Part shown: positions 1 through 6,215 of the stretch, piece by piece
Numbering within the stretch: position 1 is the stretch's first letter
Layout: each line of letters begins with the position of its first letter
Assembly (NCBI GenBank): GCA_019415505.1
Contig: DXZC01000108.1
Location: forward strand, 1-7,320
Reading direction: 5' to 3'
Source of the DNA: Peptococcaceae bacterium
Lineage (GTDB): Bacteria; Bacillota; Dehalobacteriia; UBA7702
Length of the DNA: 7,320 nt
Position numbers and translations under genes: made by a program
The notes under the pieces: model-generated
Database searches by the model: none
What the model was told of the DNA's origin: nothing
The model's input: only the letters and a program-made list of their open reading frames with translations

Positions 1-1454
1 TATTAATACCCGGTTATTCTTCTACTGAGTGCATTCCCACCAACGTCAAATTACAAACTCCCCTGGTTAAATTCTCTCAGGGAGAGGAACCGGCAATATC
101 CCTAAATATCCCCCTAACCTCCGCTATTATGCAGTCCGTTTCCGATGACGGTATGGCTGTAGCCTTAGCCAAGGAAGGCGGGATTTCCTTTATATATGGC
201 TCCCAGTCAATAGAGGAGCAGAGTAAAATGGTAGCAAAGGTAAAGGGTTACAGGGCTGGCTTTGTTACCAGCGATTCCAATATTGCCCCGGAAGCAACTT
301 TACAGGATATCTTAACTTTAAAAGCAAAAACAGGTCACTCTACTGTGGCGGTAACTGTGGACGGCACCGCCCAGGGTAAACTAGTTGGCATAGTCACCAG
401 CCGGGACTATCGAGTTAGCAGAATGAGCCTTGACACCAAGGTGGCAGACTTTATGACTAAGTTTGAGCATTTAGTTTATGCTCCGGAAAATACCACGTTA
501 AAAGAGGCCAACGACATTATCTGGGAGCATAAGCTCAATTGCCTGCCCATTATTGATCAGGAGCAAAAGCTTAAAGCCTTGGTTTTTCGCAAGGATTATG
601 ACTCCCATAAAAAAGACGAAAATGAGCTGATTGATAACCATAAACGCTACATGGTGGGAGCAGGCATCAACACCAGGGACTACGCTGAGAGGATTCCCGC
701 CTTGCTGGCAGCGGGAGCAGATGTGCTATGCATTGACAGCTCTGAAGGATATTCCGAATGGCAAAGGATTGTTTTAAAATACGTGCGGGAAAACTATGGC
801 GACCAAGTTAAAATTGGCGCCGGTAATGTAGTGGACGGCGCTGGTTTCCGTTTTCTGGCGGAGGCGGGAGCTGATTTTATTAAAGTGGGAATCGGCGGCG
901 GCGCAATATGTATTACCAGGGAGCAAAAAGGCATTGGCCGAGGCCAGGCTACAGCCGTTATAGAAGTTGCTCAGGCTAGAGATGAATATTACCGGGAAAC
1001 AGGGGTATATATACCTATTTGCTCAGACGGCGGCATAGTACATGATTACCATATTACTCTAGCTTTAGCTATGGGGGCTGACTTCTTAATGCTGGGGCGT
1101 TATTTTGCCCGCTTTGATGAAAGTCCCACCAAAAAGGTAAGCATAAATGGCAACTATATGAAAGAATATTGGGGCGAAGGTAGCGCCAGGGCCAGAAACT
1201 GGCAACGGTATGACTTAGGCGGCGCCGCCAAGTTATCCTTTGAGGAAGGGGTTGACTCCTTTGTACCTTATGCCGGCAGCTTAAAGGACAATGTAGGTCT
1301 TTCCCTCAGTAAGGTAAAGTCAACAATGTGTAATTGCGGTTGCTTAACTATTCCGGAGCTGCAAAAAAGTGCTAAAATAACCCTAGTTTCCTCCACCAGT
1401 ATTGTGGAGGGCGGCACCCATGATGTTTTACTCAGAGATAAAAATTGGGCTTAA
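1..1454 (+). CDS. guaB: IMP dehydrogenase (5' end cut by window edge), T. foetus-like subtype
   Basis: Oxidises IMP to XMP with NAD+, the committed step of guanine nucleotide synthesis, in the cytosol. The frame is open from base 3, reading LIPGYSSTECIPTNVKLQTP, which matches the family N-terminus, so the ATG at 129 is internal (in ..SAIMQSVSD) and only about 15-17 residues are missing. Numbering from that ATG: two CBS domains (about 53-100 and 110-158) are inserted in the TIM barrel; CIDSSEG is at 201-207; the K+/IMP loop GIGGGAICITRE carries catalytic Cys261 (codon 909-911); CSDGG follows with the IMP-binding Asp (codon 1026-1028); the flap NWQRYD holds the catalytic Arg-Tyr pair (1206-1211). 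About 500 residues in total is usual. The whole sequence resembles the Tritrichomonas foetus enzyme as I remember it more than the E. coli type (loop GIGRGQ after the cysteine). It converges with argF and has no functional link to it. Confidence 0.97.
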   Translation, partial: LIPGYSSTECIPTNVKLQTPLVKFSQGEEPAISLNIPLTSAIMQSVSDDGMAVALAKEGGISFIYGSQSIEEQSKMVAKVKGYRAGFVTSDSNIAPEATLQDILTLKAKTGHSTVAVTVDGTAQGKLVGIVTSRDYRVSRMSLDTKVADFMTKFEHLVYAPENTTLKEANDIIWEHKLNCLPIIDQEQKLKALVFRKDYDSHKKDENELIDNHKRYMVGAGINTRDYAERIPALLAAGADVLCIDSSEGYSEWQRIVLKYVRENYGDQVKIGAGNVVDGAGFRFLAEAGADFIKVGIGGGAICITREQKGIGRGQATAVIEVAQARDEYYRETGVYIPICSDGGIVHDYHITLALAMGADFLMLGRYFARFDESPTKKVSINGNYMKEYWGEGSARARNWQRYDLGGAAKLSFEEGVDSFVPYAGSLKDNVGLSLSKVKSTMCNCGCLTIPELQKSAKITLVSSTSIVEGGTHDVLLRDKNWA

Positions 1455-1507
1455 TTTTAAATAGGTTTTCGGGTTTTAGACCCGTACAACGCAAATTTAA
1501 TACGCAA

Positions 1508-1552
1508 AAAAGCGGGAGACAACGAATAGCCTAATTCGAGTATCCCGCTTTT
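1508..1552. terminator. Bidirectional intrinsic terminator between guaB and argF
   Basis: AAAAGCGGGA (1508-1517) pairs perfectly with TCCCGCTTTT (1543-1552). An inner stem, CGAAT (1523-1527) with ATTCG (1534-1538), lies inside the loop. On the + strand the stem runs into TTTTATTTT; on the - strand it ends in six consecutive T. It lies 53 bp after the guaB stop and 23 bp after the argF stop, so it can serve both convergent transcripts. The pairing is seen directly; termination is inferred. Confidence 0.85.
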
Positions 1553-1575
1553 ATTTTGGATAATTATTATTGATT

Positions 1576-2520
1576 TTAGGGAATTAGCAACGCCATAATA
1601 GCTTTTTGAGCGTGAAGCCGATTTTCCGCTTCCTCAAAGACTACGGAATGACTGCCTTCTATAACTTCCTCGGTTATTTCCTCACCTCGGTGAGCTGGGA
1701 GACAATGGAGAACCAAAGAATCGTCCTTGGTTACTTTCAGCAGCTCATTGTTAACTTGGTAAACGCCGGCAAAAGCTTTCTGCCTTTCCGCAGCCTCTCC
1801 TTCCTGACCCATACTAGCCCAAACATCGGTATACACTACATCGGCCCCTTCAGCGGCTGCCAAAGGATCACGGTAAAGCTGTACAATGCTACTCATGTCT
1901 CCGGCTATTTCCTGGGCTTCAGCCATTACCTGAGAATTGGGATCATAGCCTTCAGGGCAAGCCAAGGTAATATCCATACCGACTTTGGCACAGCCATACA
2001 TGAGAGAATGGGCCATATTATTGCCATCGCCAATATAGGCGAGCTTTAAACCCTTTAATTCCCGTTTATACTCGCGGATAGTTTGCAAGTCAGCCAATAC
2101 TTGACAAGGATGCAACAGATCAGTAAGTCCGTTAATTACAGGAATATCAGCATATTTGGCCAACTCCTCCACATCGCTATGGGCAAAAGTACGAATCATA
2201 ATAGCGTCCAAATAGCGGGAGAGTACCCGGGCCGTATCCTTGATAGGTTCGCCCCGGCCTAATTGCAAATCATTACCACTCAGGAAAAGCCCGGTGCCGC
2301 CTAATTGGTGAATCCCTGTTTGGAAGGATACTCTGGTTCTGGTGGAGCTCTTAGTGAAAAGCATACCCAAGGTTCGGCCTGGTAAATACCGCATGGTGCC
2401 GTCATCCCGTTGTTCAGACTTTAAACCATCGGCAACATCGAGAAAATACAGAATTTCATCGCAGCTGTAATCCTTGAGGGACAAGAAATCCCTGCCTTCA
2501 AATTTTTTGGTAATTTCCAT
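1576..2520 (-). CDS. argF: Ornithine carbamoyltransferase
   Basis: Transfers the carbamoyl group of carbamoyl phosphate to ornithine, giving citrulline; a cytosolic enzyme, normally a trimer. The 314 residues match the family length. The N-terminal carbamoyl-phosphate domain shows STRTR at 59-63 and HPCQ at 137-140. The C-terminal ornithine domain shows the SMG loop at 236-238 (DVWASMGQE) and HCLPAHR at 272-278, whose Cys contacts ornithine. These features separate it from aspartate carbamoyltransferase. The ATG start is supported by GGGAGG five bases upstream (2526-2531). It is the last gene of the arginine cluster, 124 bp after argD and just before the shared terminator. In Bacillus, carAB sits between argD and argF; here it does not, so carbamoyl phosphate must come from an enzyme encoded elsewhere. 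A catabolic (arcB) role is unlikely given the biosynthetic neighbours. Confidence 0.95.
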   Translation of the reverse strand: MEITKKFEGRDFLSLKDYSCDEILYFLDVADGLKSEQRDDGTMRYLPGRTLGMLFTKSSTRTRVSFQTGIHQLGGTGLFLSGNDLQLGRGEPIKDTARVLSRYLDAIMIRTFAHSDVEELAKYADIPVINGLTDLLHPCQVLADLQTIREYKRELKGLKLAYIGDGNNMAHSLMYGCAKVGMDITLACPEGYDPNSQVMAEAQEIAGDMSSIVQLYRDPLAAAEGADVVYTDVWASMGQEGEAAERQKAFAGVYQVNNELLKVTKDDSLVLHCLPAHRGEEITEEVIEGSHSVVFEEAENRLHAQKAIMALLIP

Positions 2521-2644
2521 AAATACCTCCCTATCAAGTTTTTTCTAGGTGTTCGCCAGCTTAAAGCCCCTTGGCGTTAATCATTCTTTCCCAGCTTAAT
2601 GGCATATCACAGGGCGAAAAAAATGATAAGAGGCAAAAATACCT
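2521..2644 (-). other. argD-argF intergenic spacer with 9-bp direct repeat
   Basis: This 124-bp gap holds no supportable ORF. It contains two copies of CCAGCTTAA (+ strand, 2556-2564 and 2591-2599), each followed within seven bases by TGGC. On the transcribed strand a run of seven T lies soon after the argD stop, but no convincing GC-rich stem precedes it, so a terminator is not called. The only clear functional site is the argF ribosome binding site, GGGAGG at 2526-2531. Confidence 0.5.
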
Positions 2645-3829
2645 TTAAACAGGGTTGCACTGAGTTGCCAAACCACGTGCAAAAGCGGCAACACCTTCGT
2701 CAATTTGTTCCTTTGTGCAGTTTAGCGGCGGTAGAAAGCGTACTACATGGGGACCGGCCCCCAGTAGGATAACCCCTTCCTGGAGAGATGCGGCAACTAC
2801 AGCACCAGCATTACCCTCTATTTCCGCTCCTACCAATAAGCCAAGACCACGAACATCCCGCAGGTAGGGACTTTCCAGGGCGCGGAGCTTTGCTTGCAAA
2901 TATTGGCCCTGACACAGAGCGTTATCTATGGCCCCGACCCTTTCCAGCTCGTGCAAATAGGCCAGACCAGCAGCAGCAGCCACCGGGTTACCCCCAAAGG
3001 TAGAACCGTGACTGCCCGGCCCGAAGGACGCGGCTACCTCATCTGTAGCAATAAAAGCCCCCAGGGGTAAGCCGCCGCCCAGGGATTTGGCTAAAGTTAC
3101 AATATCTGGCTTTACGCCATAATTTTCGTAGCAAAAAAGCTTACCGCACCGGCCCAAACCACATTGGATCTCGTCAAATATTAATAAAATGCCCTTTTCA
3201 TCGCATAAACTGCGTATATCCTTTAAATATTCGACCCCGGCAGGGTAAACTCCTCCTTCTCCCTGAACAGGTTCTAACATTATTGCCGCAGTGTGGCTAT
3301 TTACCGCACTAGCTAAGGCGGAAAAATCATTATAAGGCACATAGGTAAAACCCGCCAAAAGCGGTGCAAAACCCACCTTTACCTTATCTTGACCAGTGGC
3401 GGTAAGAGTCGCCATAGTACGGCCGTGAAACGACTTCTCCATGGTTATTATTTCAGTCTTATCCTCGCCCCTGTCATGCCAATATTTACGGGCTAGTTTT
3501 ATAGCTCCCTCGTTGGCTTCAGCGCCACTATTGGCAAAAAACACTTTGCCCAGGCCGGAGCTAGGTACCAGCTCAGCAGCGAGATTACACTGTGGCTCAG
3601 ACCAAAAAAGGTTAGAGCAATGGATAATTTTACTGCTTTGCTCCCTTATGGCCTCGGTTATGGCGGCACAACAGTGACCCAGATTGTTTACAGAAATACC
3701 ACTGCTAAAATCAAGATACTTCCGCCCCTGGTCGTCCCAAACGTAGCTACCCTCACCGCGCACCAAGGCAAAATCATAGCGACCATAGGTGTTCATTATA
3801 TATTGTTTGCTTTGTTCAGCTATATTCAT
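2645..3829 (-). CDS. argD: Acetylornithine aminotransferase
   Basis: PLP-dependent class III aminotransferase that converts N-acetylglutamate semialdehyde plus glutamate to N-acetylornithine plus 2-oxoglutarate. The 394 residues are usual for the family. Visible motifs in order: the N-terminal GEGSYVWDDQGRKYLDFSSGI segment at about 25-45, SGAEANE at 101-107 (phosphate-binding loop), FHGRT at 134-138, the cofactor-ring Asp in IFDEIQ at 217-222, TLAKSLGGG at 245-253 with the PLP lysine K248, and HGSTFGGNP at 274-282. The ATG is preceded by GAGG at 7 bases, a weaker site than those of argC and argJ. The gene starts 22 bp after the argB stop, so the two are surely co-transcribed. Related enzymes (ornithine or GABA aminotransferase, or succinyldiaminopimelate aminotransferase as a side activity) share the fold; the cluster position makes argD the best call. 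Confidence 0.94.
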   Translation of the reverse strand: MNIAEQSKQYIMNTYGRYDFALVRGEGSYVWDDQGRKYLDFSSGISVNNLGHCCAAITEAIREQSSKIIHCSNLFWSEPQCNLAAELVPSSGLGKVFFANSGAEANEGAIKLARKYWHDRGEDKTEIITMEKSFHGRTMATLTATGQDKVKVGFAPLLAGFTYVPYNDFSALASAVNSHTAAIMLEPVQGEGGVYPAGVEYLKDIRSLCDEKGILLIFDEIQCGLGRCGKLFCYENYGVKPDIVTLAKSLGGGLPLGAFIATDEVAASFGPGSHGSTFGGNPVAAAAGLAYLHELERVGAIDNALCQGQYLQAKLRALESPYLRDVRGLGLLVGAEIEGNAGAVVAASLQEGVILLGAGPHVVRFLPPLNCTKEQIDEGVAAFARGLATQCNPV

Positions 3830-3851
3830 TATTTAACCTCTTTTTATCTCT

Positions 3852-4751
3852 TTAATCTCCCACAACCATAGTACCGACGCCGCTATCTGTAAATAATTCC
3901 AAAAGCAAGCTGTGCTCCACTCTACCGTCAATAATATGTACGCCGCCCACGCCGCCTTCTATGGCGTTCATACAGCTCTCCACCTTGGGAATCATGCCTT
4001 TATTGATTACCTTATCCTGGATTAACTGGGGCATTTCCGAAGCCTTAATTACAGAAATCAGGGAATCCTTATCCTGAAAGTCCCGCAGTATACCCTCAAC
4101 ATCAGTGAGGAGAAATAGCTTCTCCGCACCTAAAGCAGCGGCAATTTTTCCCGCCGCATAGTCCGCGTTAACATTGTAGGTCCCGCCCTGGTCATCAGTA
4201 CCAATAGGAGAGATAATGGGAATATAGTCATCGGCTAATAAGTCGTTAATCAGCTTACAGTCCACGGACTCTACTTCCCCCACCATGCCAATGTCCACGC
4301 TAGTAACCCCTTGGGGCTGCTGTATCTTGGCATATTTTTTGTGGCATTTTAGCATAGCGCCGTCCTTACCGGAAAGGCCCACAGCCTTACCGCCCAGACC
4401 ATTAACAGCGGAAACAATATTTTGATTCACCTTGCCCACTAACACCATGGAGACTGTTTCCATTACAGCCTCGTCGGTAACGCGCAAGCCGCTTTTAAAA
4501 TCGCTTTTAATATCCAGCCGCTGCAAATAGTCCTCAATATCCGGGCCGCCGCCATGTACTAAAACAGTGCGAATGCCAATGAGATTCATGAGCACTAAAT
4601 CTTTGAAAACAGCTTCCTTCAGTTTTTCGTTAATCATGGCGTTACCGCCGTATTTTACCACAATGGTTTTACCGTGAAACTTTTTCACATAAGGTAAACA
4701 TTCTATAAATACATGGGCCTTGGCCAGATTTTTATCGTAATTACTTGTCAT
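3852..4751 (-). CDS. argB: Acetylglutamate kinase, probably arginine-sensitive type
   Basis: Phosphorylates N-acetylglutamate with ATP, usually the controlled step of the cyclic arginine pathway. Amino-acid-kinase fold: VKYGGNAM at 32-39 with catalytic Lys33, HGGGP at 66-70, Arg90 in SGLRVTD (acetylglutamate binding), NVNADYAAG at 193-201, and KGMIPKVE at 251-258 with the ATP-site Lys256. At 299 residues it is longer than the arginine-insensitive E. coli enzyme (about 258). It has the N-terminal helix segment (about 8-25) and the C-terminal HSLLLELFTDSGVGTMV segment found in hexameric, arginine-inhibited kinases, so feedback inhibition is inferred. The start is fixed by an in-frame TGA nine bases upstream of the ATG. 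The AGGAG (4754-4758) lies only two bases before the ATG, closer than usual. The gene follows a 218-bp gap that may hold its own promoter. Confidence 0.95.
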   Translation of the reverse strand: MTSNYDKNLAKAHVFIECLPYVKKFHGKTIVVKYGGNAMINEKLKEAVFKDLVLMNLIGIRTVLVHGGGPDIEDYLQRLDIKSDFKSGLRVTDEAVMETVSMVLVGKVNQNIVSAVNGLGGKAVGLSGKDGAMLKCHKKYAKIQQPQGVTSVDIGMVGEVESVDCKLINDLLADDYIPIISPIGTDDQGGTYNVNADYAAGKIAAALGAEKLFLLTDVEGILRDFQDKDSLISVIKASEMPQLIQDKVINKGMIPKVESCMNAIEGGVGGVHIIDGRVEHSLLLELFTDSGVGTMVVGD

Positions 4752-4753
4752 TT

Positions 4754-4758
4754 CTCCT
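4754..4758 (-). promoter_or_regulatory. argB ribosome binding site with short spacing
   Basis: AGGAG on the - strand ends two bases before the argB ATG; other genes in this cluster use 5-8 bases. An in-frame TGA just upstream rules out an earlier start, and the protein N-terminus aligns well with family members. Translation may be less efficient here, or may use a longer stretch of the GAGTGAGGAGAA leader. Confidence 0.6.
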
Positions 4759-4804
4759 CACTCTACTTGGTTATTAGCTATGATTTTAAATATATAGTCT
4801 GATA

Positions 4805-4840
4805 GGTCTGGGATAAAGCCTTGCCGCTTTACCCCAGACC
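4805..4840 (-). repeat. Long perfect stem-loop in the argJ-argB spacer
   Basis: Arms 4805-4819 and 4826-4840 are inverted repeats of 15 bp around a 6-base loop. On the + strand there is one A/C mismatch. In RNA from the - strand the same position becomes a G-U wobble, so the stem is uninterrupted only in the sense of the arg transcript. No T-run follows on either strand, so it is not a classical terminator. It may stabilise or process the mRNA, act as a leader element of argB, or be a dispersed intergenic repeat. Confidence 0.75.
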
Positions 4841-4850
4841 CCAAATATTT

Positions 4851-4879
4851 AATATATCATTAGTATACACCGACGTTAA
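4851..4879 (-). promoter_or_regulatory. Candidate internal promoter for argB-argD-argF
   Basis: On the - strand, TTAACG (4874-4879) and TATATT (4851-4856) are 17 bp apart, with TG one base before the -10 (extended -10 form). They match TTGACA at four of six and TATAAT at five of six positions. Transcription would begin near 4843, directly at the 5' foot of the stem-loop at 4805-4840. The region is AT-rich, so chance matches are possible. Confidence 0.4.
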
Positions 4880-4969
4880 CCTTAATTAGTGCTCAAGATT
4901 AGCCAGCCGCTTATACTCAACTAAGCTAAAATATCTACTGCTTAAAAATTTGCAACATATCGCATAACA

Positions 4970-6190
4970 TTAGGTACGGTAATCCGCATTGATCTTCACA
5001 TAGTCATAAGATAAGTCACAACCCCAGGCTTGGGCTGTAGCATTACCCTCCTGGAGAGTGATTACCACAGCAACCTCCTCCTCTTGGAGGATTTTAGCGG
5101 CATAATTTTCGTCAAACCTCAGGCCGCCGCCGTTTTCCGCCACCAACAATTTACCGCTATAACTTTCTAAGGTGATATTTACTTTCGTGGCGTCAAAATC
5201 CACACCACTATAGCCAGCAGCGCAAATTATCCGCCCCCAGTTGGCGTCCTTACCAAAAATAGCCGCCTTCACTAAGTTGGAGGAAACCACGGATTTTGCC
5301 ATTTTACGGGCGTCCGCCAGAGTTTTAGCGCCCTCTACCCTAGCTTCTAACAGGTGAGTAGCGCCCTCGCCGTCCCGTGCTATTTTTTTGGCTAAATAAA
5401 CGGCAATGCGGCTTAAAGCGCTGACAAATAAGGCGTAGTTTTTACTGTTAGGCATTATCTCAGCGTTGCCAGCCAAGCCGTTGGCTAGCATAATCACCGT
5501 ATCATTGGTGCTCATATCGCCGTCTACAGAGATTTGATTAAAGCTTCCCGCAACAGCCTCATCTAAAGCCTGTTGCAGAGTTTTTTGGCTTATCACCGCG
5601 TCAGTGGTGATAAAAGAGAGCATCGTCGCCATGTGAGGACAAATCATACCGGACCCTTTGGCAATGCCGCCCAAAGTTACATTTATGCCGTCTAAATCGA
5701 TGGTTAAGGCCATTTCCTTGGTATGTAAATCCGTGGTCAAAATAGCCTCAGCAGCGCTATGGCCGCCCTCAGCATCCAACTGCTCAGAAACTAAATCCAC
5801 GCCAGCTAAAAGCCTCTCCATGGGCAAATTCTGACCAATAACACCAGTGGAGGACATTAATACCATATCCGAAGCAATCCCCAAACGCTGGCCTACCTTT
5901 TTGACGATAGTAGCCACATCGTCCAGTCCCTGCTGTCCTGTACAAGCATTGGCATTGCCTGAGTTAACAAATATAGCTTGCGCCACGCCTTTCGCCAGAA
6001 TTTTCATATCATATTGTACCGGAGCTGCCTTGACAACATTAGTGGTAAACATTGCCGCCATATTACAAGGTTTTTCCGAGTAAATTAGAGCCACATCTTT
6101 TTTTTCTTGATTGGAGCTTTTCACCCCGACATATACGCCGGCAGCTTGAAACCCCTGGGCGGCTGTAACCGCCCCCGCGAATTGAGCCAT
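4970..6190 (-). CDS. argJ: Glutamate N-acetyltransferase / ornithine acetyltransferase
   Basis: Moves the acetyl group from N-acetylornithine to glutamate, closing the acetyl cycle; many members also use acetyl-CoA to prime it. The 406 residues are usual. The precursor self-cleaves into two chains before a threonine nucleophile: KGSGMICPHMATML at 178-191 places the cut between Ala188 and Thr189. SSTGVIG at 113-119 contains the oxyanion-hole Thr-Gly. FVNSGNANACTG (74-85), the SVDGDMSTND region, ANWGRIICAAGYSG and the C-terminal YDYVKINADYRT are all family hallmarks. The motif before the cut reads CPH where PN is commoner (M-I-x-P-N-M-A-T). The ATG follows AGGAGG by five bases (6196-6201). It lies 25 bp after argC. 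Whether it is mono- or bifunctional cannot be read from sequence; no argA is visible in this window, and bifunctional ArgJ is common in Firmicutes. Confidence 0.96.
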   Translation of the reverse strand: MAQFAGAVTAAQGFQAAGVYVGVKSSNQEKKDVALIYSEKPCNMAAMFTTNVVKAAPVQYDMKILAKGVAQAIFVNSGNANACTGQQGLDDVATIVKKVGQRLGIASDMVLMSSTGVIGQNLPMERLLAGVDLVSEQLDAEGGHSAAEAILTTDLHTKEMALTIDLDGINVTLGGIAKGSGMICPHMATMLSFITTDAVISQKTLQQALDEAVAGSFNQISVDGDMSTNDTVIMLANGLAGNAEIMPNSKNYALFVSALSRIAVYLAKKIARDGEGATHLLEARVEGAKTLADARKMAKSVVSSNLVKAAIFGKDANWGRIICAAGYSGVDFDATKVNITLESYSGKLLVAENGGGLRFDENYAAKILQEEEVAVVITLQEGNATAQAWGCDLSYDYVKINADYRT

Positions 6191-6215
6191 AATAGCCTCC
6201 TATTTTTATTATGTA

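Larger units (their letters stand above)
4752..4969 (-). other. argJ-argB intergenic region (218 bp), no gene
   Basis: The only sizeable gap inside the arginine cluster. It holds the candidate promoter, the stem-loop and the argB ribosome binding site described separately. Short start-to-stop runs of 7-12 codons exist on the - strand, but none has a ribosome binding site or a run of arginine codons, so no leader peptide is called. A weak ARG-box-like stretch at 4779-4796 matches the consensus poorly. Confidence 0.6.

Noticed and set aside
1470..1484. Small hairpin CGGGT-TTTAG-ACCCG after guaB
   Set aside because: Only 5 bp and no T-tract follows; the stem at 1508-1552 explains termination better.
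1606..2049. 147-codon open frame on the + strand opposite argF
   Set aside because: Antisense shadow of a clear argF; the translation resembles no family and no ribosome binding site precedes it.
2612..2640. T-rich stretch after argD as a terminator
   Set aside because: No stable GC-rich stem precedes the seven T; the only pairing is a 5-bp TATCA/TGATA stem around the T-run itself.
3441..3871. Two overlapping + strand open frames opposite argD
   Set aside because: Shadows of the conserved argD sequence, low complexity translation, no start signals.
4779..4796. Second ARG-box-like 18-mer in the argJ-argB spacer
   Set aside because: Three core mismatches in very AT-rich DNA; not above what chance would give.
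4898..4966. Possible arginine leader peptide or T-box before argB
   Set aside because: Only 7-12 codon runs without ribosome binding sites or arginine codons, and no T-box-like sequence or terminator with a T-run.
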